From assembly GCF_035222275.1 (NCBI RefSeq), contig NC_085886.1, positions 1,054,001 to 1,118,000 on the forward strand: 64,000 bases of DNA. Reading direction: 5' to 3'. Numbering within the stretch: position 1 is the first letter of the stretch; each line of letters begins with the position of its first letter. Shown one piece after another: positions 11,520-22,846 of the stretch. Both the position numbers and the translations under genes were made by a program. The notes under the pieces were generated by a model. That model ran no database searches, was not told the origin of the DNA, and saw only the letters and a program-made list of their open reading frames with translations. This DNA is from Podospora bellae-mahoneyi (Eukaryota; Ascomycota; Sordariomycetes; Sordariales; Podosporaceae).

Positions 11520-11856
11520 TTTTGCGACTGAGATTTGTGAGGTGCGTGCGTGTTGGTGGTGAATTGCAAGGTGGGATGGGAGCTCTTGACCAAAAATTTC
11601 GGGGAGCTTTGCGGTAGCAGAACCTCGATGGCTTTCCTTATCTTATCTGTTACCATCTTTCGTACCATTTGCGTAAATTCCACATTAACCACCGCAAATT
11701 GGATGAAATACCGTGTATTCACATCACCCCTCCGACAATTGCTCACCCACTCCCTCATCGTTTACTCACTCACTCACACTCAAAAGCTACCCCGCCAAAA
11801 CATTCACTCACCCACCCACCCCCTTTTTCACCCCCTGTTCCTCCCTCACCACCAAC
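11520..11856. promoter_or_regulatory. Divergent promoter FAF1/HIS6
   Basis: The 337 bases between two start codons hold a paired GATA element (CCTTATCTTATCTG, 11636-11649), which matches the tandem sites preferred by AreA/NIT2 nitrogen regulators. They also hold CCAAAAATTTC (11590-11600), resembling the yeast ribosomal-RNA-processing element. An ACTCACTCACTCAC run near 11765 is close to, but does not match, the CPC-1/Gcn4 site TGACTCA. All regulatory roles are inferred. Confidence 0.4.
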
Positions 11857-12706
11857 ATGACCCGTTTCCGTCCCTGCATAGACCTCCACTCAGGCCAAGT
11901 CAAACAAATCGTCGGCGGCACCCTCGACTCCAAAACCACCTCCCTCCTCACCAACTTTATCTCCCCCCACCCCCCCTCTTACTTCTCCAAGCTCTACAAA
12001 GAAAATGACCTCCACGGCGCCCACGTCATCATGCTCGGGCCCGGCAACCGCACAGCAGCCATCGAGTCCCTAGCCGCCTGGCCCAACAACCTCCAAATCG
12101 GCGGCGGCATCAACGAGACCAACGCCCAGGAGTGGATCAACCTCGGAGCCTCAAAAGTGATCATCACCTCCTACCTCTTTCCCAACGGGACTTTCTCCCA
12201 GGAGAGACTAGACAAAGTCCTTGTTGCGCTTGGTGGGGACAAGGAGAAGCTGGTGATTGATCTGAGCTGCAGGAGGAAGGGCGAGGATAGGTGGTTTGTT
12301 GCCATGGATAAGTGGCAGACAATCACAGATATGGAGGTTTGTGAAGGTGAGTCTTGCTTCTCCATCTTTTCGGTACTGCAAAGGCGGAAGGAACAATGGC
12401 AAACTGACGGTGAGAAAAACAGAATCTATCAGACAGCTCGAGCCGTATTGCTCAGAGTTCCTCATCCACGCTGCCGACAACGAAGGCCTGCAGCGTGGCA
12501 TTGACGAAAAGCTGGTGGAAAACCTGGCCAGGTGGTGCAGTATCCCCGTTACATACGCTGGTGGCGGTAGGAATCTGGATGATCTGGAGATGGTTAAGAA
12601 GCTCAGCAACGGAAAAGTGGACCTAACAATCGGCAGCGCCCTGGATTGCTTCGGCGGGAGCGGTGTCACACTGCAAGAGTGTGTTGAATGGAATAAAAAG
12701 CAGTAA
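11857..12706 (+). CDS. HIS6: Phosphoribosyl-formimino-AICAR-phosphate isomerase (histidine biosynthesis)
   Basis: The fourth step of histidine synthesis, isomerising ProFAR to PRFAR in the cytosol. Exons 11857-12346 and 12423-12706 encode 257 residues, the usual fungal length. The TIM-barrel N terminus has [18 protein letters not shown] with the first catalytic Asp at about residue 9. IGGGIN and [10 protein letters not shown] form the two phosphate-binding loops, and [12 protein letters not shown] closes the barrel. The intron is 76 bases with reading phase preserved ([14 protein letters not shown]). The start was chosen as the ATG immediately before [10 protein letters not shown]; an in-frame upstream ATG at 11713 would add 48 residues that look like translated leader. 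It converges on NOC3, with 105 bases between stop codons. Confidence 0.97.
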
Positions 12707-12811
12707 AAATGATGCAACAAGTGAAAAAATAAAAGAAGGGCATATTGTTCCCAATGCGTATTTTTGGCGCTAACAATGGACTTGAATAACTATTAACACT
12801 GTCCAACACGA

Positions 12812-14863
12812 TCAAAGATTCTTGAGCTCCTTCTCCATAGTCTTCAGCTGCTCCCTAACCTTGGGGCAATAGTGCTTCTTCAAGAGCTCCCCTTCCCAGA
12901 TCGTCGTGGCAAATGGATTACTACCTTCGACCGTCTCAGCCAGAGGCTTAAATGTGCCGTCCATTTTCCTCTCTTCAGTATTCCAGAGCGCGTTGACCTT
13001 CCTGTTATGTGTGTGCACCACCTCACCCAAAAGCCCAAGCATCGCCTGACACGACTTCTCCGGCAGCTGCAAAGCCACCGTCATGAGCTGCTTGGTGAAG
13101 GCGGCCAGACGGAGGGGCGGTACGGACCTGATGTTCCAGGGCGGAAGAAGCACACCGCTCAGGCAGCGCATGAGTAGGACTGTGGTCGTCTGCACGTTGA
13201 TCCTGGTGTCCTTGCGATTACCTCCTGACGCGTCGTTCGGGTCAGAGAGATGGAGGGACTTGGCACCCAGCTCCAGATCAGGATTCACCGATAGGGGGAG
13301 AAGACCACGGTAAAGATGTGTGATAAAGTACGAAAGGTCGAGGTGCAGGTCGGTGCGAGCGTTGTGGGCATCCTGGCCCTCGAGGAGCGCAAATGCTGTG
13401 ATGGTGCACAGCAGGGATTCTCTGCTGGTGTCGCGGATGACTTCTTCCTCGTCGCCGTCCTCCGCCATCTGTTCATCCTCGTTTTCTTCCTCGGGCATCT
13501 CGCTGTAACGAATAAGCTGCTTCAGAGCTTCAAGAAGATCGCCAAAGAAATCCTGGTTGATGAGGTGAGCATATTGGGCCAAGCCTTCCAGAACAGCTCC
13601 CATAAGGTGTGGCACCCGCTCTTTCAGGACTCTGAAATATGTCGCGAAAACCATCTTCAGGGTTTCCGATTGCATCTTCTCTCTTTCTTCATGGCTGACC
13701 GCGGCATCTGCGTGAGCCATGACCTTTTCGGCTTCCTTTTGCTCCTTCATAAGCTTGCGTTCCTTCTTCGTCCGGAACTGCTTCTTCTGCTTGAGCTTCT
13801 TCCCGTTATACCCATCAGTGGGCCGATCGGCCCTATCTTGCGAGGCCTTGCCTGCAAACTCGCCCAGAAGACGAAGGTGAAGGAATGTGTTGAGTACACT
13901 CTCGTCAACGCGATATTCCTTGGCCCTCATCATCTTGCTGAGCAGAGACACAGCTTCCATGGATGCGTTTCCCTCCTCGTCCTCCTTGAAGAGAGTCTCG
14001 AGAGTCTCTCTACACTTGACAAAATCAGCATCAACCTTGCGAGTGCTCAGCTTCTTGACCAATATCCTCAGCAGATCGCCCCGAAAGTTGAAATGTGGTA
14101 CTGAGTTGACTAGAGTGCAGGCGCAGTTGATCGCGATGGTGGAAATAGGCTGGCCGCGAGTACTCGTTTCGGTTGATGGCGAAGCAGCGAAATAGGCAAG
14201 CTTTTTGATATACCCCTGATAACCCGTCACCAACGCCTGCTCGTATGTTCGCAGCCGCCTGACCTCCTTCGATAGCTTCTCACCAGCCTCTTCGGTAGAA
14301 GGTCTTATCCGGTAGCCTGGGATGACATCTTTGTACACCGTCATCTGCGTAACCATGCAGATCTTCTTGATGGCCATAATCTGGGAATCGCCAATCCTGG
14401 ACATCGCCTTGAATGCACCGGGGTATTCTTCGGGGTCTTCGTTCAACTGTGTCGCAACCTTGGCGAGTTCTTCCTGTGCGCGTCGAATCTGCTCCTTCAC
14501 CGGGATCTGGGGCTCCTCGGGGGCAGCCTCCTCTGCTTCTTGGGGTTCCGCATCTTCGTTGTCCTCGCCCTCGAACCATTCGCTGTCGCTGGCCACAGAA
14601 GCGGCATCGTCCTCCTTCACAGTCCAAGTTCCTGCGGCAGTCCGGGAAGGCAGCCTCCCAGCCTCGGCGGCTGCCTTTCTTGCATCCTTCTTCCTGCCTT
14701 TCCGGGATCGTTCTTCGTAACTTTGTTCGAGATTCCAGTTGGCGGCGGTCTTGAAAAACTGCTTCTGGATTTTGCTGTCGTTTCCGTTCGATCCGTCGGC
14801 TGTCTCCCCAGTAGGGGAAACTCTTCTCCTCTTGGAGGGGCGTATGCTCAATGTTTCGGCCAT
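12812..14863 (-). CDS. NOC3: Nucleolar complex protein Noc3 (60S assembly and transport)
   Basis: An uninterrupted 683-residue frame of the Noc3 family. Yeast Noc3 pairs with Noc2 in intranuclear movement of pre-60S particles and has also been linked to replication licensing. The sequence shows a basic N-terminal tail (RPSKRRRVSP), the conserved NWNLEQSYEERSRKGRKKDA block near residues 45-65, an acidic stretch around 95-120, the Noc3 N-terminal domain with ISTIAINCACTLV and PHFNFR near 250-270, a Lys-rich segment near 360-390, and the C-terminal CBF/Mak21-type region with FITHLYRGLLPLSVNPDLE. It is divergent from UTP10 across 477 bases. A second acidic run near 475-485 separates helical regions. 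No introns are needed. Confidence 0.95.
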   Translation of the reverse strand: MAETLSIRPSKRRRVSPTGETADGSNGNDSKIQKQFFKTAANWNLEQSYEERSRKGRKKDARKAAAEAGRLPSRTAAGTWTVKEDDAASVASDSEWFEGEDNEDAEPQEAEEAAPEEPQIPVKEQIRRAQEELAKVATQLNEDPEEYPGAFKAMSRIGDSQIMAIKKICMVTQMTVYKDVIPGYRIRPSTEEAGEKLSKEVRRLRTYEQALVTGYQGYIKKLAYFAASPSTETSTRGQPISTIAINCACTLVNSVPHFNFRGDLLRILVKKLSTRKVDADFVKCRETLETLFKEDEEGNASMEAVSLLSKMMRAKEYRVDESVLNTFLHLRLLGEFAGKASQDRADRPTDGYNGKKLKQKKQFRTKKERKLMKEQKEAEKVMAHADAAVSHEEREKMQSETLKMVFATYFRVLKERVPHLMGAVLEGLAQYAHLINQDFFGDLLEALKQLIRYSEMPEEENEDEQMAEDGDEEEVIRDTSRESLLCTITAFALLEGQDAHNARTDLHLDLSYFITHLYRGLLPLSVNPDLELGAKSLHLSDPNDASGGNRKDTRINVQTTTVLLMRCLSGVLLPPWNIRSVPPLRLAAFTKQLMTVALQLPEKSCQAMLGLLGEVVHTHNRKVNALWNTEERKMDGTFKPLAETVEGSNPFATTIWEGELLKKHYCPKVREQLKTMEKELKNL

Positions 14864-15340
14864 CGCGCAAATTTAGACTGGAAGTTGGTGTGCTTTTGTT
14901 GAATATGTATGGCAGTGGTGTGTTCCTCCAAGCCTGGAATTTTTTTCTGGACCCTGATGGACGGCAGCTGCATCCCACCAGAGCTAGCCTTATCGGCCGA
15001 ATATCATTGGCTAAAGCTATCTTATCGGATCCACTTTCCAAAATTTCTAGAGTTCAACTCTCGATTGTTGCGAAAGTCCATGAAACAGAAGCAACGCGGT
15101 AATCAACAAGGCGATCGCTGTCGCAACCACTGATAGGAAATCGTGGTAGGCAACAGGCCTTCAATCCGATCACGACCCCCGTCTCCTTGCTTAAGGCACG
15201 CCTTAAATACGCAGCAACAGGCGTCGCAATCGCAGCAACAGGCCTAGGACGAAAAACCAGACGCCTTCAATTTGCAGTTGAACGTCTTCAAGTTGCAACG
15301 ACACGCCTACTATTGGCAGTTATAGGCGCTCTTAGATATA
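14864..15340. promoter_or_regulatory. Divergent promoter NOC3/UTP10 with short repeats
   Basis: This region separates two nucleolar genes. It contains CCAAAATTTC (15038-15047), two CTTATCGG copies near 14991 and 15020, and, within 200 bases of UTP10, a 21-base tandem sharing GCAGCAACAGGC (15211-15222 and 15232-15243). Another CAACAGGC lies at 15151-15158, and GGCG/CGCC cores recur. A TGAAACA heptamer is at 15081-15087. Shared control of the two genes is inferred. Confidence 0.45.
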
Positions 15341-18300
15341 ATGTCTTCCCTCCTGGAGCAGCTAAAGGCTGTTCAGGCCAACTCCCGCGTCATCCTTGAC
15401 GGAAAGCTCGCCAAAGCCGCGCATTCAAAGTCCTTGATTTTCGAGCCCCAGGCCGCTGCTAGCCAGACCTATGCCGACATCTACAGAGTCGCCCGCGAAG
15501 GCTTCGACGAGCTATGTACGATCGACAGTCGATTCAGACCCTTCGCGGCCCATCTTTTCAGCGAGGAAAGTCAGCAGGCCGACCGGACCCAGATGACGGC
15601 CGACGAAAACGCTACGCTTGACAGGCGTGTGGAATCATTTCTTCAGCTTGCGGCCGCCCGTCTACAGCTCATGCCCGCTATCAAAGCCATCGAGTGGCTG
15701 ATTCGAAGATTTAGGTGGGTTTTCTCTTCTCTGCCTCCATGTTATGTATGATCGGGAGCTGACAGTTGAGCCTAGGATCCACGAGTTCAACACCCGGACG
15801 CTCATCACCTGTTTCCTTCCATTCCACACCATCCCAGTCTTTGTTACATTGCTCTCGATTCTCCCTAGCAACCTTCCCCACGAGTACCGGTTCTTGGACC
15901 CATATATTCGGTCCTTGACGAACCCACCGATCGAGGTCATCGTTACGCAAGCGACAAACCACCGCGAATTGCTGACCGCGATATCAGAATATACCCTCGA
16001 TTTGGGCGACAAAAAGCACGACTATCATGCCGCAACAATGTTATGGTTCAGCGTCATGACGCAGTCTGTAAACGCCATGATCGATAAGGGGCGGTCTGGA
16101 AACAAGGCTATCCAGCTTGAGAACACCCAGAAGCTTCTTCAGCAGGTTACTCCAGCGTTGAGCAGAGGCATGATGATGAGACAAAGTCCGGAACTCCAAA
16201 TGGCGAGTTACATGCCCGTTCTTGTCTTGGCCAGAAAGGGCCGTCTCAACGATGCTGCCCTCGTCGCTTTCATGGACCAACTTGTGGCTGGGTGGCAAAG
16301 CAAGACTGTTGATCAGGGTCTTCTCACATTGGCTTGCCTTGCCTACGCCCGCGCTGCAAAGCCCGTGACTTCGCGCGTTGCCAAGGCCCTTCTCAAAATC
16401 GACGATCTTGTGGGCAAGTTCAAGATGGTCAACCAGACGCAATGTGTGCGCAAGTTGGCCAATGGGACTGCGTTAGCTTTCGTGGATAGATTGTCGAAGA
16501 AGGGCAACTTCCGGGCTCTTCAAGGAGTCAAGGCCATCATTTTGGGCGGCTTCCTTGACCAGATGCAAGTGAAGGTCGTCTACAAGTCATTGCTTCTGGC
16601 AGCCCACAAGCTCAACGATGAGCTTGACCCACAGGGTACTATTCGCAAGGAGCTGGCTTCCACTCTCGTGAGCCTTGCGCAGCTCAAGGATAAGAATGGC
16701 GATGCTATCCGAGCGGCCATAGAGGAGGTCGACTTCAACATTGAGGAGCTTGAGCTCAAGCTTGGGGCAGCTATCCGCCCGAAGTTGACCATCGCTGAGG
16801 GATCAGATGATATGATGGAGGGTGTGGAGGCCATGGCAATTGAAGAAAGACCGAGTCTGGATGCCACGCTTCAGCAACTTGAAAAGCTTCAGCCGTCCAA
16901 GACCTCTTGCTTGTCTCAGGAATCCGGCGTATTTAACGACCTCTGCGCGGTATTCTTGTCTGCTGCGATCGAGCAAGTCGACCTTGAAAGATTTGATGCT
17001 GCCCCTGTTCTCAGCCGTGATCAGGCTCTCAACGATGCTTTTTACTTCAGCTTCTACATGCGGGTTTGGTGTGGCCCGCACCCAGCATTGGCCAAGGTGG
17101 TCGCTTTGGAAAGGGTCAAAAACCGCATCAAGGAGAGCGAATCCACCAAAACTGATCTGCAGGCCATTGCTTTTTACGCCGCTGTTGCCTTGGCTGATCC
17201 CTCGAAGAAGGTTCGTCGTGCTGCGGCAGATCTGATCGCTGTTCTCAAAGCCACTTTCAAGGCTTCCGAGGATGTTTGGGGCGCGAAGGACCTCTATGGT
17301 GCGAGTGGCGTCTCTATGGACTCTGCCGCTTTCAAGTGCCTACTTGATTCCGTTCTTGTTCCATCTTTGGAAGAAGCCGTCACCCATGAGGACCAGATTG
17401 GCATCATCATCTCTAGCGCTTTGGAGAACTCTAAACTGGGAGACAAGAAGACGAGACTGGCTATTTTCAAGTTTTTCTGCGCACACATTACAGAAACGCC
17501 ATTGCTCACCGCCAAGCTCCGTTTGCTGGAGGGCATCAACAAGATCAAGAGCATTTCCGGCACATATAGAACCGAGCTATTGCTTGCTATGCTTCGTTCA
17601 TGGGCTTCCCTCACCAGCACCGAGGCCGCCGAGCGTGCTGCTTTGGAGTCATTGGACGAGAAGGCACTGGATCTGGCAGCCGTTGGAACTGTTGTCCCCA
17701 GCCAGCACGACGGCCTGGATTTGCTTTTCCAGCTTATCAAGGATCCTCAGACAAGACCAACTCTTGTCGTTGCCATCTTCGAGCGCACCACAAAGATGTG
17801 GCCGACCATGAAGTCCCAGGCCAAGTTGTTGACTGCCAACGTCATGCTTGAACTTTCTCAGAGCTCTGGCCAGGATACTGCTGCGGTAGAGGCCGCTGGT
17901 TTCTTGAGAAATGTTGACTTGACCACGGATATTCTCCTGGCCTTTGTTGACTCTCTCCAGTATGAAGACACGAGGATGGCGACCGAGGTTCCCGCCAACA
18001 AGCGAAGACGTACCAGCACAGCAGCCCAGCCTGTGAGCTCCAACACGATCAGCCTAGAGGTTCAGAAGACTGTCAAGAAGATGAACTTTGTGCTTGAACT
18101 CGTCCAGGGTTCCAAGCCTGAGAACCACCCTGAGCTGCTCCCCAGTCTGTTCACGACTCTGTCGGACATCCATCATCTTCGCAAGCTGGTGGGCTCCGAG
18201 CTTGGATACATGCAAGCTCTTGTTCTCAGCAGCATCGGCGCCATGATTCCTGCGTATGACAACAACAAGGACCTGACAATCGATGCTTCTGTTGGCTATG

Positions 18301-20708
18301 GTGATATCCTGGCTGCCTGCGTGCAAAATTCTTCGAGCACCCAGGTCACAAACGAGGCTCTCTTGGTTGTCGCCAGCCTGGCCCGCACAGCTCCCGATGT
18401 TGTGCTGCAGAGCGTTATGCCGATCTTCACCTTCATGGGTAGCTCGGTGCTCAGACAGGCTGACAACTACTCCCAGTCTGTTGTCAAGAAGACTGTTCAG
18501 CAGGTTATTCCTCCGCTGATTGCCACTTTCCGCAACAAGGGGCGGAACTTGGTTGCCAGCACCAAGGACCTTTTGGCCAGCTTTGTAACGGCCTACGAAC
18601 ATATCCCTCCCACTCGCAAGCGAGAGATTTTTATTTCGCTCGTTGAGAACCTTGGCCCGGATGACTTTTTGTTTGCTGTCCTTGCCATGTTCGTTGACAG
18701 GTACGGAGCTACGGATGAGATGTTCTCCTTCACGTCGTACATTATGAGCTGCTTCTCCGTCGAGATTCAGCTTCACTCTTTGATCAAGTTCTTGGATCTG
18801 GTCAGTGACATCTTCAAGCCCAAGCCAGCGCTCTCCAACAGCCTGATTGGCAATGACTCCGACGCGGACAAGACCGCGTTGAAGCAGCTTACCCTCCTCC
18901 CCAACCTTCTTTCCAACAGCCGCCTCAAGCAGGAAATCACGGCCTTGGCCGAAAGAGACGACATGGAATCCGTCAAGATTCGGGACTCGTATGCCAAACT
19001 CCTGGAGGGTATTCTCTCCATGGCCAGCAATCTCAAGGCCAAGAAGGCCCTCTACAGCCGCTGCGGTGATGCCTTGGCCAAGCTGCTTAGCCTGCTGTCC
19101 ATTGCCGAGTTCATCAAGAGCGTGGATTCGTTGTTGGAGAGACCGGATATCGGCCTGCGCCGCAAGGTGTTGCAGGCCCTGGAGCTTCGCGTCGACAAGG
19201 AAAGTACGGGGGATCCCAAGTCTCGCGAGGCCCTGCTGGCTTTCTTGCCCCAGTTGACCGCTGTCATCCGGGAGTCGGACGACATGAACTACAAGCACAC
19301 TGCTGTGACGTGTGTCGACAAGATTTCCGAGAAGTACGGCAAAAAGGACCTGGATGCTGTGGCTGCGGCTGCTCAGACCATAGCAGGGGACCACTGCCTT
19401 GGCCAGTCGTCTCAGGCTCTTCGGCTTATGGCGCTGTTGTGCTTGGCGTCGCTCGTTGATGTTCTTCAAGATGGCATTGTGCCTGTCCTTCCGGTTGCTA
19501 TTCCCAAGACGCTAGGATACTTGGAGGAGAGCTTGTCGGGTGACAAGCCCAACACTGAGCTGCACAACGCTTCGTATGCCTTTGTGGCTGCGTTGGCTCA
19601 GCACATCCCCTACATGATCTCGGGTGCTTCCCTGGATAGGCTCCTGGCTTGCTCCAACGCCTCGGCCGTTGCTGATCTTGACGCCGAGTCTGCTCGTAAC
19701 CGCTCTCACTGCCTGCAGCTCTTGGCCAAGCTGGTCGACCCCAAGGTCCTCTATACTGCTCTCAACAACAACTGGGCCACCGCCGCCAAGTCTGGTTTCG
19801 CCGCCATCACTGAATTCCTCGACATTCTCGGCCTGGCCCTTGACAAGCATGCTCGCCCGGCCGTGACCAAGAACATCAACATCCTCTCTGAAATCTTTAC
19901 CAAGACGCTTGATCTCAGGAGAGTGGTGGTTACCGGCGAGATCAAGACCGAGCTCAGCGTGGAGCAGCTTGGGCAGATCGACAGCCTCATCATCCAGACC
20001 GCCCTCAAGATGATCTACAAGCTTCACGACGCCGTTTTCCGCCCCGTCTTTAGCAAGCTAGTCGAATGGGGCTGGTCTGGTCTCCCCAAGAGTGATGCCA
20101 GCGGTCGGACATTGAGGTTGGTGAGCTTGTACACCTTCCTCGACGCCTTTTTTGAGGCACTCAAGTCCATCATCACAAACTACGCTTCATATATCGTCGA
20201 CAGCGCGAGCAGCATCTTGTCTGGCACCAACTTTGCCAGGGAGAATGAAAAGCTCCTGTGGCAGCGTGTGGTTCGCACTTTGACAACATGCTTCAAGCAC
20301 GACCAGGACGGCTTCTGGCAGGCGCCTTCGCATTACAATGCTGTCGCTCCGGTGTTGGTGGAGCAATTCTTGCATGCCGCCAACTTTGATGCTATGGAAG
20401 AGTTGATCCCTGCGGTGGTGGAGCTGGCTGCTGCGGTGGACTCGCAGGAGCATAGGAAGGAGTTGAATACGAGCTTGCTGAAGCACCTCGAGTCGCCGGT
20501 GGTGGCGGTGAGGTTGGCGGTGATTAGGTGCCAGCAGGGCTTGACGGAGAGGTTGGAAGAGGAGTGGTTGAGGGGGTTGGCGGAGATGCTGCCAAGGATT
20601 AGCGAGCTGCAGGATGATGAGGATGAGGGGGTTGAGAGGGAGAATGCGAGGTGGATTGTGGGGATTGAGGAGAAGCTGGGGGAGAGTTTGGATTCGATGT
20701 TGCAGTAG
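15341..20708 (+). CDS. UTP10: Utp10, U3 snoRNP / small-subunit processome HEAT-repeat protein
   Basis: A 1768-residue HEAT-repeat scaffold of the t-UTP/UtpA part of the small-subunit processome, needed for pre-18S rRNA processing and linked to rDNA transcription. Exon 1 is 15341-15714, a 61-base intron follows, and exon 2 runs 15776-20708. The N terminus begins MSSLLEQLKAVQANS, typical of fungal Utp10. The intron splits WLIRRFR|IHEFNT, a conserved site. The N-terminal U3snoRNP10-type region lies in the first 400 residues and the BP28CT-like region is near residues 1500-1650 (FRPVFSKLVEWGW). Helical repeats fill the middle. The length matches the family. The large gene also generates long antisense open frames (for example 18054-19469), which I regard as shadows. 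Confidence 0.96.
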
Positions 20709-21034
20709 GGGTATGAAACGGGGGTTGAGAGTGTGGAGTGTTTTGTGAATAGATGGAAAGCGCCGCTGGGTGTTGGTAATAGATTTTTTGAGTGTTGTAT
20801 CTTTGGTTCAATGTGTTGTGACTGTTTGTATAGAAGTTTTATTATCAAATATGTGCCCGTGCCACCCCTGCACTATTTGCTACCCCTGAAATGCACTCAC
20901 CAACCCAACCCAGCTTGTCCATCAGGGTCCACCACACCTCCCACATCCGCATCAATGTAAACAAAGAGATTCCATCTCTTATTTCGCCTTCCTTTTTATT
21001 CTGACCTAGAGTTGATGGGCGAGATGCAACCGCA
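20709..21034. other. Intergenic region UTP10 to EBP
   Basis: The 326 bases hold the presumed UTP10 3' untranslated region (T-rich around 20780-20850) and the promoter of the sterol isomerase gene. I see no additional gene or repeat. Confidence 0.6.
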
Positions 21035-21864
21035 ATGAGCAGCACACCCTACTCCCCCCTCGATGGGATCAGCCACCCTTACTACCCCCCCGACGCCACC
21101 GTCCCCTTTTACACAGCCAACACAACCCCCTTGCTCACAATCCTCCTCTCCTTCGCGGGTCTCATATCCCTCTTCGTTTTGATATGTCTCACCCTCTCAA
21201 GATATGCCAACCCCAAGCTTCAGCAGTCCGATCTAGCCGTGATAGCCTGGTTCGCAGTTTGTACGTACCACCACCACCCCACCCCCCGCGTTTCCCCTCC
21301 CAACCCAGCTAACCTCAACCCAGGCGGCTTCCTCCACCTCTTTTTCGAAGGTTACTTCGTCCTCAACCACAAAACCATACCCAGCTCCCAGTACCTCTTC
21401 GCGCAGCTCTGGAAAGAATACGGCCTGAGCGACTCCCGGTATCTAACCGCTGATCCATTCATGGTTTGGATCGAGACCCTCACCGTCGTACGTTGCCCCC
21501 CACCTCTTCCCCCTCCCATCATCCTCAACTGATTGTGCAATAGTTAATCTGGGGCCCCCTATCCCTCCTCACAATCTACCTCATCACCACAAATCAACAT
21601 GCCCTCCGCCACATCACCCAGGTGGTGGTCTGCATAGGCCATTTGTACGGCGTTGCCCTCTACTATGGGACGTGTCACTACATCGAAAAGTACCGAGGCC
21701 TGCAGTACAGCAGGCCGGAGTGGGTTTACTACTGGGGGTACTATGCCGGCATGAACGCGCCTTGGGCGGTCGTGCCTGTTTTGTTGCTGTGGGGGAGCGT
21801 AAAGGAGATCAAGCGGGCTTTCAGAGCTGTTCAGGAAGATGATATTGCCAAGAAGGGCCTGTAA
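21035..21864 (+). CDS. Emopamil-binding-protein-type sterol delta8-delta7 isomerase
   Basis: An EXPERA/EBP-family integral ER membrane protein. EBP isomerises the delta8 double bond of sterols to delta7. Fungi usually use the unrelated Erg2 for this step, so an EBP homologue may act on other sterols or be an extra enzyme. Exons 21035-21260, 21324-21487 and 21544-21864 give 236 residues, close to the 230 of human EBP. Four or five hydrophobic segments are visible, the first around residues 33-53 (LLTILLSFAGLISLFVLICL). The conserved GFLHLFFEGYFV, the acidic KEYG region and ETLTVLIWGPLS follow. Intron 1 is 63 bases, stopless and in frame, so retention would insert 21 residues inside the catalytic GFLHLFFEGYF block region. 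Confidence 0.88.
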
Positions 21865-22041
21865 AACGTATGGGAGCCAATCGTGATATCTATTTAATCC
21901 ATCGCCTGGGCCAAAACTTGCAAAATCAAACCCCAACAACAGTCCCGTCTAATCAATTGTGCTTGCCAACCTGATCAATCATCCTCTACCTCTTAACCAC
22001 CGTGCTGTATCACCCGGGTATATCTCTTTTTCCTCTCCCCC

Positions 22042-22846
22042 CTAACGAACATACTTACTCATAAACCTCTTATGAAAATCCGACCTCAACAAATCATTAA
22101 TAAACTCCTTCTTCTTCCCCTTCTCCTCCGTGCCCCTCGCCTGGTTCTTGAACACCACATCGTCATCCCACCGCCTCTTGATATTAAAATCCGCCCTCCC
22201 GCTGTTGTTGTTATTGAGAAGCGGGTTCCCCAGCGCAATATCCTTCTCCCTCTCCGCCTCCTCCGCAGCCAACCTCTCCTTCTCTTCCCGTTCCCGTTTC
22301 TCGGCCCTCTCCCTCCTCACTCTCTCTAATTCCCTCTGCAACTCGGCTTCCTCATCATCAGAATCAGAGTCTGAATCGCTGTCGTCGTCGTCATCTTCCT
22401 CGTCGTCTTCTTCGCTTGATGCGTCGCTGTCGTCCGCGTCTATGGCGCGGGTTTCTTCTAGTATGCGGCGGCGTTTGGATTCGGGGTCTTCTTGTTCTAT
22501 CGATAGTGGTCGCTTGGATGAGGAGGAATTACTGGGGAGGGCTTGTTGTTCTGACTGACTGCCAGTCGACTGGCCGGGGATGGGAGCGCCCCTGAGCTTG
22601 GCGTAGTGAGCCGCCTCTGCGGCTTCGAGTTCGGCGCGGAGGTCGCGGGACTGGTGATCGGCGTCGCCTCCTTGGCCGGGTTGGCGGAATTTGAGCTGGG
22701 TGTAGGCTGGAAGGAGGCGTTGGTGGTAGGCGGGGCCGCGGAGGGCTTCTTTGCCGCGGGCCTTGGAAAAATAGTTAGCAGGGTGCTTGGTGAGGATGGC
22801 TGAGAAAACGTACCGGGTCAAAGGTAGGGCGATGGGCTGTTGTCAT
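22042..22846 (-). CDS. CWC15: Pre-mRNA splicing factor Cwc15
   Basis: A Cwc15/AD002 family subunit associated with the Prp19 (NTC) complex of the spliceosome. Exon 1 is only 33 bases (22846-22814, MTTAHRPTFDP). A 52-base intron follows and exon 2 is 22761-22042, giving 250 residues. The invariant N terminus MTTAHRPTFDPARGKEALRG is split by the intron, which is how the short first exon was found. The middle contains a long Asp/Glu/Ser acidic run (about residues 140-165) and a charged coiled coil. The C terminus FINDLLRSDFHKRFMSKYVR is the family signature. It is divergent from RRP45 and converges on the EBP gene, with 177 bases between stops. Confidence 0.96.

Noticed and set aside
18054-19469. 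471-codon frame antisense to UTP10
   Set aside because: Long antisense frames arise from third-position G/C bias in the real gene; the same holds for 13316-14104 (antisense NOC3), 31573-32193 (antisense catalase) and 39254-40210 (antisense CCDC47).
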